48,248 nucleotides of DNA, from the NCBI RefSeq assembly GCF_002960625.1, contig NZ_POJH01000040.1, forward strand, positions 1-48,248, given 5' to 3'. The notes below the pieces were generated by a model. It made no database searches. It saw nothing but the letters and a program-made list of their open reading frames with translations, and was not told the origin of the DNA. Positions within the stretch are counted from its first letter, which is position 1; every line of letters begins with the position of its first letter. The DNA comes from Streptococcus suis (lineage in GTDB: Bacteria; Bacillota; Bacilli; Lactobacillales; Streptococcaceae). Below, piece after piece: positions 8,401 through 16,776 of the stretch. A program made the position numbers and the translations under genes.

Positions 8401-9702
8401 CTAAAATCTCAAGCCCTTTGGAAAGGTATTCTTAAGGGTTCCAGAAACAATTTTCGCAAATCCTAGACCGTTTCCTTGAACTGCAACCTGATACCAACCA
8501 TTAGGTAGATCTTTAGAAACTGCAACAGTTTGTCCAGAAACATAGGCTGGAAAATCATCTAAGCTGATGTCAACTCTATGCTTGACTTCTGAACTGTGAA
8601 GTGCCAAACCCAAGGCGAAACTAGGTTCAAAGCGCTTCTTCTTGAAAGTGCCCAAATGAAGTCCATTCCGTGCAATCTTAACTTTAGACAAATCTGGCAA
8701 TCCATCTGGTAAGAGATAGAGATTATCTCCAAAAACCTGTAACAAACCGGACAATTGAACAGTTAAATGTTTCTGCTCAAATTCTTTCCAGAGAGCTTGT
8801 TGTTCTCTATTTAAGTTTGATTTTCCTGGCTTCATTTTTTTCTGCTTGGCTTCACCTCTATATCTCAACTTGGCTACAAACTGCCCCTCTCCTGCAAAAT
8901 GGTGGGGGTACATGCGAGCCGTTTGAGGGTAGCCAATCCCTTCTGTCATGCCATTGATTTTCGGAATGTCAATCAACTCTATTTCAAAATTGTCCTGTAA
9001 CCATGCAACGATTTCTTCATTTTCCTCTGGTGACCAGGTACAGGTCGAGTAAATCAACTGACCTTCTGGAGCCAGCATTTCTAAAGCGGATTCTAAAATT
9101 TCTCGCTGTAGGCTAGCACACTGGGCTGGATAATCTTTTGACCAATACTGAATAGCAGCAGGATCCTTTCTGAACATACCTTCCCCGGAACAAGGAGCAT
9201 CTAAGACAATCATGTCAAAATAAGCTGGAAAGACCTTGGCCAAGCGGTCGGCAGACTCATTTGTCACGACTACATTTCTTGCTCCAAACCGTTCAATATT
9301 TTCTGCTAGAATTTTTGCCCGTTTGCTTGAAATTTCATTACTCACTAGTAGTCCGGTATTGTCCAGATAAGAAAGCAGGTGGGTTGATTTTCCACCCGGT
9401 GCAGCAGCCAGATCCAAGACCTTCATTCCCTTTTCAGGACTAGCAACCTGTCCGACTACTTGGGCAGCTGGTTCTTGTGAATAGACCAAACCAGTCACGT
9501 GTTCTGGCGATTTACCTGAAACTTTACCATAGTAAGACCAAGGCATATCTGGAATTGGTTGGTCAAAAGTGACTTGATGTTCCTTCAAGGGATTTGTCCG
9601 AAAACCTGAAATAGCTGGCTCATCAAAACTCTCAAAAAATGCTTGGGCTTCTGGACCAAGCAAATCACTATATTTATCAATAAAATCCTGTGGTAATTGC
9701 AT
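8401..9702 (-). CDS. rsmF: RsmF/NOP2-family rRNA (cytosine-C5) methyltransferase
   Basis: SAM-dependent m5C methyltransferase of the NOL1/NOP2/Sun family, 433 residues. The catalytic domain (about 1-290) has the SAM loop DLAAAPGGKSTHL (about 97-109), motif IV DAPCSGEGMFR and the second cysteine motif YSTCTWSPEENE, so both catalytic cysteines are present. The C-terminal part (about 300-433) is the RsmF-type PUA-like RNA-binding extension. ATG overlaps the upstream stop as TAATG, giving coupling with the phosphatase gene. Which rRNA position is modified cannot be told from sequence. Confidence 0.9.
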   Translation of the reverse strand: MQLPQDFIDKYSDLLGPEAQAFFESFDEPAISGFRTNPLKEHQVTFDQPIPDMPWSYYGKVSGKSPEHVTGLVYSQEPAAQVVGQVASPEKGMKVLDLAAAPGGKSTHLLSYLDNTGLLVSNEISSKRAKILAENIERFGARNVVVTNESADRLAKVFPAYFDMIVLDAPCSGEGMFRKDPAAIQYWSKDYPAQCASLQREILESALEMLAPEGQLIYSTCTWSPEENEEIVAWLQDNFEIELIDIPKINGMTEGIGYPQTARMYPHHFAGEGQFVAKLRYRGEAKQKKMKPGKSNLNREQQALWKEFEQKHLTVQLSGLLQVFGDNLYLLPDGLPDLSKVKIARNGLHLGTFKKKRFEPSFALGLALHSSEVKHRVDISLDDFPAYVSGQTVAVSKDLPNGWYQVAVQGNGLGFAKIVSGTLKNTFPKGLRF

Positions 9703-10460
9703 TAAAATAAATACCTCTTCACTTCCTCTAAGTGTTGATTGGCAACGAGGACAACATGTTCTCTCTTATCAAATGAGGGGACTTCTGCTTCCAAGCTCAG
9801 CAAACTAAATCCCAATCCTTGACCTAAGATACTGGCCGCAGCATAATCCCATGGATACAAATAGGAAGCGTAGGCAAATAGCCTTCCTTCTAAAACATGG
9901 GAAAAGCCAATTCCTGCACTGCCAACTGACCGTGTGCCTAAAGTCTGATTAGCTAGATCAGCCAAGCCATGTTGATTGGCTGCGTAGAGTTGAGCATTCA
10001 AGCCCATCAGACTTTGCTGGAGGGGAGCGAATGACTCTTGCTTTAACGGCTTCTCATTGCAACATACTAGAAAGTTTCCACCTCCGTGAAACAACTTGTC
10101 CTGTATCACATCATAAATCAGACCAAACTGTCCAACTCCGTTTTCAAAATAGGCGACCATAATGGCAAAATCATTTTTCTGTGCAATAAAATTGCTAGTT
10201 CCATCAATCGGATCTATAACCCATACATTTCCCTGTGAAATAGAACTGACGTCGCCACCTTCTTCACCAAAAATGAAGTCATTGGGATAATTTGTTTTAA
10301 GTTTATTAGTAAGATAATCTTGAACTTCCTTGTCCAAGTGGGTTACCAAATCCCTGGCACTAGCCTTTTCTTCAATTTCCAATTGATCATCTAAATGCTG
10401 ACGTAAGAAATCACCCGCAGCCAAAACAAGTGATTGGGCTAAGCGATACTTAGTTTCCAA
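9702..10460 (-). CDS. Inositol monophosphatase family protein (SuhB/CysQ-like)
   Basis: Mg2+-dependent sugar- or nucleotide-phosphate phosphatase. It has the metal-binding motifs [18 protein letters not shown] (the DPIDGT signature) and the C-terminal YPWDYAAA. The start is uncertain: an open frame extends to 10547 but overlaps the UPF0223 gene. The best supported starts are TTG at 10460 (252 residues, AAAGGGG 9 nt upstream) and TTG at 10469; I chose 10460. The physiological substrate is unknown for streptococcal members. It lies between UPF0223 and rsmF in one transcription unit. Confidence 0.85.
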   Translation of the reverse strand: METKYRLAQSLVLAAGDFLRQHLDDQLEIEEKASARDLVTHLDKEVQDYLTNKLKTNYPNDFIFGEEGGDVSSISQGNVWVIDPIDGTSNFIAQKNDFAIMVAYFENGVGQFGLIYDVIQDKLFHGGGNFLVCCNEKPLKQESFAPLQQSLMGLNAQLYAANQHGLADLANQTLGTRSVGSAGIGFSHVLEGRLFAYASYLYPWDYAAASILGQGLGFSLLSLEAEVPSFDKREHVVLVANQHLEEVKRYLF

Positions 10461-10728
10461 GACGGACAACCCCTTTCCCTTTCTCCTTGGCAACCTTGAC
10501 AACTTGATAGGTAGAATAACCAGATACTTCTTCAAATTCTCGATCAATCTGGCGCTCCTGCCCCTTACTCTTTACAACATCCTTAAATTCTTTATAGCTG
10601 GTAAGGATAGCACTTGCATCCGCACCTTTTTCATAGGCTGCCTCCACCTGATTTAAAAAAGAAAGCACGGAGGAAATCTCCTCTGTGCTCCACGAAAAAT
10701 CAAGTGGATATGAATAATTTTTGTTCAT
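10450..10728 (-). CDS. UPF0223 family protein
   Basis: Small conserved Firmicutes protein of 92 residues (B. subtilis YktA-type), recognised by [12 protein letters not shown] near the start and the conserved [22 protein letters not shown] segment, given here as [11 protein letters not shown] then [11 protein letters not shown]. Function unknown; helical and cytoplasmic. It sits 20 nt after spx and overlaps the phosphatase start, an arrangement seen in other streptococci. Confidence 0.9.
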   Translation of the reverse strand: MNKNYSYPLDFSWSTEEISSVLSFLNQVEAAYEKGADASAILTSYKEFKDVVKSKGQERQIDREFEEVSGYSTYQVVKVAKEKGKGVVRLGN

Positions 10729-10748
10729 ATCTTCTAAATCTATCTTTC

Positions 10749-11150
10749 TTATCCGATTTCTGCCCTCAATGTAGCATTTTTTAGTTCTTGTTTGCGGTAT
10801 TTGCGTGGTAAGAATGCACGAATTTCATCCTCATTGAAACCGATTTGCATCCGTTTCTCGTCCAAAATAATGGGACGGCGCAAAAGACTTGGGTAAAGCT
10901 CAATCAGCTCAATCAACTGTTTAATGGACAACTCATCTACATCAACATTCAGCTTTTGAAAAACCTTGGAACGAGTAGAAATCAAATCATCTGTTCCATT
11001 TTCAGTCAAAGCCAATATCTTTTTCAGTTCATCCGCCGTCAAAGGGCTGGTCATGATATTGTGTTCAACAAAAGGGACTTCGTGACTGGTCAACCAAGCA
11101 CGCGCCTTACGGCAACTGGTACAACTCGGTGATAAAAATAACGTAATCAT
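10749..11150 (-). CDS. spx: Spx-family transcriptional regulator (ArsC-like fold)
   Basis: Thiol-stress regulator that binds the alpha C-terminal domain of RNA polymerase. The 133 residues start with [16 protein letters not shown], carrying the redox switch CTSC (Cys10/Cys13), and include the RRPII segment around residue 91 and an acidic/basic C-terminus. Streptococci have two paralogues; the position next to UPF0223 and ribF suggests SpxA1, but this needs a tree. A run of eight Gs forms the SD (11159-11166), which is unusual and could vary by slippage. Confidence 0.92.
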   Translation of the reverse strand: MITLFLSPSCTSCRKARAWLTSHEVPFVEHNIMTSPLTADELKKILALTENGTDDLISTRSKVFQKLNVDVDELSIKQLIELIELYPSLLRRPIILDEKRMQIGFNEDEIRAFLPRKYRKQELKNATLRAEIG

Positions 11151-11188
11151 CCACTAATCCCCCCCCTTCTACATTATCCTACAAGTCT

Positions 11189-11217
11189 ATTATAATGCAT
11201 TTTAGCTCAGTTTTCAA
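11189..11217 (-). promoter_or_regulatory. Promoter of the spx operon
   Basis: -35 TTGAAA (11212-11217), 17 nt, -10 TATAAT (11189-11194), near consensus. Confidence 0.8.
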
Positions 11218-11225
11218 TAGGAATT

Positions 11226-11963
11226 TTAGTCTAATTCTCTTAATTTTTCTAAAGCTTCTATTTTAGCTTCTAATCGCTTGATTATCTCTGTTTGTTCATC
11301 CATTTTTGAAAGCAATAAATCCAACTTGGTTTCTTTTTCTGTTTCAGAGAAAAAGCGAGTAATGGTTGAAGTTACCATACCAAAGGTACTAATCCCAACC
11401 AGCATCAAGAGAATGGCAATTACTTTTGAAATGGTATCTTGAGGAACAATATCCCCATAACCCACGGTTGTCATGGTAACAATAGACCACCAAACTGCGT
11501 CAAAAAAGGATTTGCCTTCAATGGCTGACAACAGGACGCTAGCACTCAAAACGGCCGAAAGGTTTAACATCAAGACCTTGGACAAACTGTTGGTATGCAA
11601 GAGCCTGTTAACCGTATTCCAAAAACGATTGGAAAGGGCAAAAATGCGAGCTACCTTGACCAACCTAAATAGCCGAGCCAAACGCCCCAAACGAAGAAAA
11701 CTAAATACAGAATCGAAAGGAATAATGGCAATCAATTCTAAAATATGGGTTTGAACGTAGTCTATACTATCATCTGCATAATAGAGGTTGACAAAGTAGT
11801 CACAGACGAAGATAAACCAAAGCAGCCAGTCTAAGACATTATAGCCAGCCGAACTTGCTATACTGGCATCAATCAGCTCCAGAATAATCAAAAAAACATA
11901 AACGATAGCTAGATAGGTCATCCCTTTTTCATATCGGGGATCTTGAATTATTCTTTTAATCAT
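11226..11963 (-). CDS. Voltage-gated-type potassium channel
   Basis: Membrane protein of 245 residues in the six-TM ion channel family. S4 shows regularly spaced arginines (RLGRLARLFRLVKVARIF), the pore helix is followed by the K+ selectivity filter TVGYGD, and the C-terminus is a coiled coil (SKMDEQTEIIKRLEAKIEAL) likely to tetramerise. The open frame begins at 11993 but the ATG at 11963 has SD GGGGG at the right spacing and overlaps the ribF stop by 8 nt, so I chose it. Probably exports or equilibrates K+; regulation unknown. Confidence 0.88.
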   Translation of the reverse strand: MIKRIIQDPRYEKGMTYLAIVYVFLIILELIDASIASSAGYNVLDWLLWFIFVCDYFVNLYYADDSIDYVQTHILELIAIIPFDSVFSFLRLGRLARLFRLVKVARIFALSNRFWNTVNRLLHTNSLSKVLMLNLSAVLSASVLLSAIEGKSFFDAVWWSIVTMTTVGYGDIVPQDTISKVIAILLMLVGISTFGMVTSTITRFFSETEKETKLDLLLSKMDEQTEIIKRLEAKIEALEKLRELD

Positions 11964-12879
11964 TTTTCCCCCATTGCAGAGCGAATACTTCATCCAACTT
12001 CATCTGTTCCATCAGGCTATCAATGCCATCAAATTTGACCATGTCGCGAATTTTTTCGAGCCAGAAAATAGTGATTTTTTCACCGTAAATAAAGCGGTCA
12101 AATCCAAAAATATGGGCCTCAATCCGCATTTCTCTTCCGTCAAAAGTGACATTTTTTCCAACGCTTGTCATGGCACGATAGCGTCTGCCATCCACTTCAA
12201 CATCGGCTACATAGACCCCTTCTGATGGAAAATGTACTCGGTCAAATGGAGCCAGATTTGCTGTAGGATAGCCGATGGTGCGGCCTCTGGCATCCCCATG
12301 CACCACAATTCCTTCCGTCATAAAAGTATAGCCCAACAGACGATTGGCTAATGCAACATTTCCTGCTTGAATAGCTTGTCGGATACGGGTAGACGATACC
12401 TTTTCTCCATCTAGACAGACTTCTTCTACGATTTCAACCTGCCCTTCAAATAGACTGGTTAAATCCTGGACATCTGCTCTGCAATTGCCGAAATGATAAT
12501 CAAAACCAGCCACCAAGACCTGGGCATTAAGACCTCTTATGTAGCGGTCCAAAAACTGCTGTGGAGTATTGCTGGCAAATTCACTGGTAAAGTTGGTCAA
12601 AACCAGCTGGTCCACACCGTATGTTTCTAGGAGGCGATAGCGTTCCTCTTGACTGGTCAAATGAAGCAAGAGCTCTGGAGCGAAACGAGCAAAGGCTAGG
12701 CGAGGGGACTCTGGAAAGGTCAGTACGGTCACCGACAAACCCTTTTCATCCGCCACCTTCCTAGCTCGGTCCAGGAGTGCCTTGTGCCCCAGATGAATGC
12801 CATCAAAATAACCTAGAACCAAAACAGTCGGCTCTTCCTGATGGAGTTCTTGATAATTTTTAATCGTTCTAATCTTCAT
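11956..12879 (-). CDS. ribF: Bifunctional riboflavin kinase/FAD synthetase
   Basis: Makes FMN from riboflavin, then FAD. The N-terminal nucleotidyltransferase domain (1-about 180) has GYFDGIHLGH (23-32) and SSTRIRQAI (about 162-170); the C-terminal riboflavin kinase domain has GRTIGYPTANL and the catalytic EAHIFGFD segment. 307 residues, full length. No SD precedes the ATG; instead TGA-TAAAAT lies 7 nt before it, so a leaderless transcript from an internal promoter is plausible in addition to read-through from truB. Confidence 0.95.
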   Translation of the reverse strand: MKIRTIKNYQELHQEEPTVLVLGYFDGIHLGHKALLDRARKVADEKGLSVTVLTFPESPRLAFARFAPELLLHLTSQEERYRLLETYGVDQLVLTNFTSEFASNTPQQFLDRYIRGLNAQVLVAGFDYHFGNCRADVQDLTSLFEGQVEIVEEVCLDGEKVSSTRIRQAIQAGNVALANRLLGYTFMTEGIVVHGDARGRTIGYPTANLAPFDRVHFPSEGVYVADVEVDGRRYRAMTSVGKNVTFDGREMRIEAHIFGFDRFIYGEKITIFWLEKIRDMVKFDGIDSLMEQMKLDEVFALQWGKND

Positions 12880-12886
12880 AGTGTTT

Positions 12887-12895
12887 ATTTTATCA
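12887..12895 (-). promoter_or_regulatory. Extended -10 close to the ribF start codon
   Basis: TGA-TAAAAT on the minus strand, 7 nt from the ATG at 12879, with no SD in between (AAACACT). Confidence 0.45.
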
Positions 12896-12898
12896 CAA

Positions 12899-13792
12899 CT
12901 AGGCTAAAACTTCTTCAAGAAAAACCTTGCGAGGCTTATAGACTTGGTCACGTTTTTCTAGGATAGCCACCAGTTTCTCCTTATGAAAACCTGCCAACAA
13001 ATTCGCCTGACTATCTAAGGTGATAAAACGACCAAATCTGGCATCAATAACTTGCTCAATCGTCAAATCAACAATAGGCAAATCACCAATTCCTTGCTCA
13101 ATAGGCCGGAGGAAGGAATAGTCCGCTTGAGCCACCTTGTCAGCAATTTCGTCAATAGTCAGGGCATCTGATAAATGCATACCAGCTGATCCTGTCCTCT
13201 CCAGCTTGGACATATGGCTGGCATAGCCTAGTTTAGCTCCCAAGTCAACAGACAGGGTACGGACATAGGTTCCCTTGCCACAGCGAACTCGGAAGGTAAA
13301 TCGGGCACAGTCATCTGCTAACTCAATCGGGCTGGTTCGCTCAAAACTGTATATGTCGATTTGGCGTTGAGGACGTTCGACTTCTTCACCCGCCCGTGCG
13401 TATTCGTAGAGTTTGCGGCCCTTGACCTTGACAGCAGAGTACATGGGTGGAATTTGGGTGATGGTCCCTACAAAGCTAGCCATGGCCTCATCAACTGCCT
13501 GCTCTGCTATGTCCAAAACCGGTGTCCGCTCGACGATATCGCCCGAAGCATCTTCTGTCGTGGTCGAGTAGCCAAGAGTAATCTCCCCCTCGTAAATCTT
13601 GCCCTCTTCCTGCATATACTCAATCATGCGCGTAGCCTTGCCGACTGCGATGGGCAGAACGCCTGTCACATCTGGGTCCAAGGTCCCACCGTGGCCAATC
13701 TTCTTCTCCTGCAAAATCTTGCGGAGCTTAAAAACAACATCATGCGAGGTCATGCCCGCCTCTTTTTTTACGTTAATAATTCCTGAAATCAT
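12899..13792 (-). CDS. truB: tRNA pseudouridine-55 synthase TruB
   Basis: Converts U55 of tRNAs to pseudouridine. The frame starts with [20 protein letters not shown]; the catalytic motif [22 protein letters not shown] contains Asp44 and is written here as [10 protein letters not shown] then [10 protein letters not shown]. Later [16 protein letters not shown] is the second family signature. 297 residues, full length. The open frame continues upstream to 14032 but homology starts at 13792, and this ATG has an extended -10 6 nt in front and no proper SD. Confidence 0.93.
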   Translation of the reverse strand: MISGIINVKKEAGMTSHDVVFKLRKILQEKKIGHGGTLDPDVTGVLPIAVGKATRMIEYMQEEGKIYEGEITLGYSTTTEDASGDIVERTPVLDIAEQAVDEAMASFVGTITQIPPMYSAVKVKGRKLYEYARAGEEVERPQRQIDIYSFERTSPIELADDCARFTFRVRCGKGTYVRTLSVDLGAKLGYASHMSKLERTGSAGMHLSDALTIDEIADKVAQADYSFLRPIEQGIGDLPIVDLTIEQVIDARFGRFITLDSQANLLAGFHKEKLVAILEKRDQVYKPRKVFLEEVLA

Positions 13793-13798
13793 GTTCTC

Positions 13799-13807
13799 AT
13801 TATAACA
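13799..13807 (-). promoter_or_regulatory. Extended -10 giving a probable leaderless truB mRNA
   Basis: TGT-TATAAT on the minus strand, with GAGAAC (6 nt) and then the ATG of truB. Transcription would start at or within 1-2 nt of the A of the start codon. Confidence 0.65.
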
Positions 13808-13811
13808 CAAA

Positions 13812-13833
13812 GGACCGCTCTTGTGGGCGGTCC
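13812..13833 (-). terminator. Terminator after the DUF438 gene
   Basis: GGACCGC / GCGGTCC stem with an 8-nt loop, followed by TTTGTGTT on the minus strand; the truB promoter begins right behind it. Confidence 0.75.
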
Positions 13834-13841
13834 GATACGAT

Positions 13842-15167
13842 TTAGATATCCCGATGAAAATCGCTATCAATCTCAAAAAATGGCTGGATATCTTGGACAT
13901 ATTCCAAGACGCCTTGAAATTCTCCTTGGTCATCACGCACCGCCTTATAGACCACGTAGACAAACTTGCCCATGCTATCGGACTTGAACCACATGGTGAC
14001 CTGGTCTTTTTGCCCTGTGCGAAGCAAGTCAAAAATTTTCTTGACCTTGTCTACTATTTTGGGAGGATGGCAGAGCTCCACATGGCGTCCAATCTGGCTT
14101 GGCGTCCGTTTGAAAATCATGTCTTCGACAGGGTGGCTATCATTATAATATTGGAAAATGTCATCCTTGTTGACAAAGGTTAATTCCAGCGGTAAATGAT
14201 TGAGGATAAGATTGGCCTGCTCGACAGACAAGTAACCATTGCCGAAGGTCTGCGGACTGGTTCTGTCCTGAACAGTTTCTGATTTTTCCTTGGGTGTGAA
14301 GGTAATGGTAAACTGGCCTTCTGGCGTGTCGATAATCTGCTGATTTGGTCCTGCTGGCTGCGGAGAAATGCTATCTGCTGCCTGCTCTGCTATTTCCCCA
14401 AAAACCTCCCGATGAGGTACCCACTTGGCTGTCGGCTTGACAATGGCGTAGCCGTAGGCGTCGCTGTCCGCTGCCACTTGGAGCCAGTCGTCCTGGGTGA
14501 AAATCTCCAGCAAAATCATGAGAAGGATGGCCTCTTCCTTGAACATCATCTCTTCAAATTCCTTGGCAAAGGTTTCAAAATGGGCTTTTGTTGCTACTAG
14601 GTCGCCCGTTGCAAGGTTTTTGCAAGCCGTTTTGAAGAGGTCGCGAATCTCATCGTCCACACCCCACATGACCTTGGGCGGTGCATCATGACCGTACCGC
14701 TCCATAATCGGAAAGAAGACTTTTTCCTTGCGAGTGTAGTGGTTTTCAAACTGCCCCAAGAGGTCAAGCTGGCGTGTCAAACCTTGCAGGAGCTGGTCTT
14801 TCAGCTCCGCATCCTCTGTCTGCTCATACTGGTCGATGATACGGCGAATGCGTAAGAGAGCTGCCCGCAGTGCCAGATTTTCCTGCTTGAAGACATAGAC
14901 AGGATGCCCCTCCTGATCCATATCCGCCACTTCCACATCCGCAATGGCTCCTTTGAAGAGGTTGGCGTGGATATTGCAAAGGCTCATGACGTCTTCAAAA
15001 GTGATACCCGTGTCGCTGGACATAAGTTCATGCTCCATCATGGAGATTTCCAGGGCAGAAACTCCCGTGAAATGCTGATTAAACTGGTCCTGAACAGACT
15101 CAGGGCTGGCACCATTGTGCAGGTCCAAGAGAATATTCTTCAAAATGTCAATCCGTTGGTCTGTCAT
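13842..15167 (-). CDS. DUF438-hemerythrin-PAS domain protein
   Basis: 441-residue cytoplasmic protein with three parts: DUF438 (about 1-75), a hemerythrin-like four-helix bundle (about 80-220, with [20 protein letters not shown]), and a PAS-like C-terminal domain (about 320-441, with [15 protein letters not shown] and [20 protein letters not shown]). Hemerythrin domains bind a di-iron centre and sense O2 or NO; PAS domains sense ligands or redox. The start at 15167 has SD GGAGGAG and shares ATGA with the DUF1858 gene. The pair DUF1858+DUF438 recurs in Firmicutes and is often proposed to handle NO or iron stress; no function is proven here. Confidence 0.85.
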   Translation of the reverse strand: MTDQRIDILKNILLDLHNGASPESVQDQFNQHFTGVSALEISMMEHELMSSDTGITFEDVMSLCNIHANLFKGAIADVEVADMDQEGHPVYVFKQENLALRAALLRIRRIIDQYEQTEDAELKDQLLQGLTRQLDLLGQFENHYTRKEKVFFPIMERYGHDAPPKVMWGVDDEIRDLFKTACKNLATGDLVATKAHFETFAKEFEEMMFKEEAILLMILLEIFTQDDWLQVAADSDAYGYAIVKPTAKWVPHREVFGEIAEQAADSISPQPAGPNQQIIDTPEGQFTITFTPKEKSETVQDRTSPQTFGNGYLSVEQANLILNHLPLELTFVNKDDIFQYYNDSHPVEDMIFKRTPSQIGRHVELCHPPKIVDKVKKIFDLLRTGQKDQVTMWFKSDSMGKFVYVVYKAVRDDQGEFQGVLEYVQDIQPFFEIDSDFHRDI

Positions 15168-15397
15168 GCTTCTCCTCCTATTACCTCGTAGCCGTTGCAT
15201 TCTAAAACCTGCTGAATACGGTCTAGCCGAATCTTGGTCATCTTGGAGCCTGTCTTCAGACTGGTCACCTTGCCAACTGTGTTGAGCATGGCTGGATTGG
15301 CCAAAGGCTTGAAACCAAGCTCCACCAGAATCTCCTTGACTTCGGGGTGCTGGTTAATAATCTCTGCAACAGGCAGATTTAGGTCGATTGTGTTCAT
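15164..15397 (-). CDS. DUF1858 domain protein (ScdA N-terminal-like)
   Basis: 77-residue protein. DUF1858 resembles the N-terminal domain of ScdA/RIC iron-sulfur repair proteins; here it stands alone. Recognisable features are the start NTIDLNLPVAEIINQHPEV and GFKPLANPAM. The usual Cys pair of ScdA is not present (only one Cys, near the end), so direct metal repair is doubtful. It overlaps both neighbours by ATGA and so is translated together with the DUF438-hemerythrin gene, its likely functional partner. Confidence 0.8.
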   Translation of the reverse strand: MNTIDLNLPVAEIINQHPEVKEILVELGFKPLANPAMLNTVGKVTSLKTGSKMTKIRLDRIQQVLECNGYEVIGGEA

Positions 15398-16003
15398 TGA
15401 AAGTTCCTCTTTAAAAATTGCTTGATAGCTTGGGCCAATTCCGCTGGTTTATGAACATTTAATTCATGTCCCCCGCCCTCTATAATCATCAGTTCTGACT
15501 GTGGTATCAACTTGTTCAGCTCATAAGCAGGTTTCAGATTGGGTTTGTCCTTTGAACCACAGATTAGCAAGCTTGGTAGACTAATTTTGCTAACCTCTTC
15601 GGTCAACTCAAGCCGACGCATACTTTTCTGCAACGCTAGCAACTGTGCCTTATCTAGCCCCTGCTTACCATAAAAGGACTTGGGAAGCAGGGACATAATC
15701 ACGATTTGAAGAGCAAATAACCAATTCCCCTCTAAGCGATACTGGGCACCCGAAATAATCAGCCCTCTGCACTGGGGCAAATGATTGACCAAAGCCAAGG
15801 CTAGAATTCCGCCTAGCGACAAGCCAAAGAGTACAAAAGGCTCACTTTCCTGCTGCAATCTGTTCCGTAGTTGACCGCAAAGATGGTCAAAATTCTTTGC
15901 CTTGGGCAATTCCAACACCTACTTCAAAATTTGTCAAAGATTTTTTCAAGTCACCGTAACTAGCCACAGTCTGACCTAGACCATGTAAAATAATGAGTTT
16001 CAT
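15394..16003 (-). pseudogene. Alpha/beta hydrolase, broken by a 1-nt frameshift
   Basis: The frame opens at ATG 16003 (sharing ATGA with the preceding gene) as MKLIILHGLGQTVASYGDL..., which carries the HGxG oxyanion motif, but stops at 15887 after 38 codons. The rest of the protein continues in another frame from about 15918 (GTG) as LELPKAKNFDHL..., with the nucleophile elbow GLSLG, an aspartate in CGSKDKP and a histidine in GGGHEL. Removing one G in GTAGGTG joins the frames (E-V-V-L-E-L). The catalytic triad is therefore intact past the lesion. It could be a real pseudogene, a sequencing error, or translated in two pieces by restart at the GTG. Confidence 0.8.
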
Positions 16004-16776
16004 CTGATTTTCTCCCGTATTTGCCTCATCTGCTCTTCCACAAATCGTTTTGCTAACTGCCTATCAATTACTGCCTCTAATCGTTCTCCCTTGTAAACTG
16101 ATAAAGTATCTTCTAGCAGAGATTGGTACATAGGATGACAAACTGTGAGCACCCACTCCCCACCTTCTCTTTTTGATAGAATGATATTTTCATCAAGGTA
16201 GGCAAGCGTTCGACAAAGATTTAGTACCGCGTCAACAGGTCGTTCCAAGACTTTATTCTCGTAATCTTGAATGTCAAACCAAATACTGTCAAAGTAATCT
16301 TCTCGCCTTGGCTCTTCAAACAGTTGTTGTATATCTGGACCACATAAATTAATTCCTCTATGCCAGATAACCATAATATGTGCAGTTAAATCTTCGTCCC
16401 TTCCCTGCATATTATCACAATATTTTTCTATATTATCATGGATAGCCTGAATATGCATATTTGAAAAATGTAGTTCATATGGGACAGGATAATCACATGG
16501 TTTAAGACAACTTTTCAATACAATACTCATCTCCAACCCTTTAGGAGGAGTTTGGGGCAACAAAGTATAAAGAGATTGAATTATTCTTATTTTTTCTATC
16601 TGTGTTAAGGAATGTTCAACAACTACTAGAAAATCTACATCACTATTCTCCCAGATAAAGCTACCTGTTGCAAGAGAACCATGCAGATAGATACCAAGTA
16701 AATTCTCTCCTAATTCATTTTGGAATATGATACAAATTTCATTCAGTAATTCTTGAATATCATTACTCTTCATCAT
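16000..16776 (-). CDS. AadA/ANT(9)-like nucleotidyltransferase (DUF4111 C-terminal domain)
   Basis: 258 residues. The N-terminal nucleotidyltransferase domain has HGSLATGSF...NSDVDFLV, the GS-x(10)-DxD signature that binds Mg-ATP (about 32-52). The C-terminal half matches the helical adenylyltransferase domain of aminoglycoside 3''/9-adenylyltransferases (VLNLCRTLAYLDENIILSKREGG). It could adenylylate an aminoglycoside such as spectinomycin or streptomycin, but chromosomal relatives with other substrates are common, so resistance should not be assumed. It overlaps the DUF2130 gene by 14 nt and is more AT-rich than its neighbours. Confidence 0.8.
   Translation of the reverse strand: MMKSNDIQELLNEICIIFQNELGENLLGIYLHGSLATGSFIWENSDVDFLVVVEHSLTQIEKIRIIQSLYTLLPQTPPKGLEMSIVLKSCLKPCDYPVPYELHFSNMHIQAIHDNIEKYCDNMQGRDEDLTAHIMVIWHRGINLCGPDIQQLFEEPRREDYFDSIWFDIQDYENKVLERPVDAVLNLCRTLAYLDENIILSKREGGEWVLTVCHPMYQSLLEDTLSVYKGERLEAVIDRQLAKRFVEEQMRQIREKIR

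Noticed and set aside
10461..10547. A longer N-terminus for the inositol-phosphatase family protein
   Set aside because: It would overlap the UPF0223 gene by nearly 100 nt; similarity to the family begins near the TTG codons at 10469/10460.
13793..14032. An N-terminal extension of TruB
   Set aside because: The open frame continues but lies in the terminator and the neighbouring gene; TruB homology starts at MISGII and an extended -10 sits 6 nt ahead.
16000..16776. An acquired antibiotic-resistance cassette
   Set aside because: The protein is AadA-like, but no integrase, transposase, attC or other resistance gene is present, so resistance is not supported.
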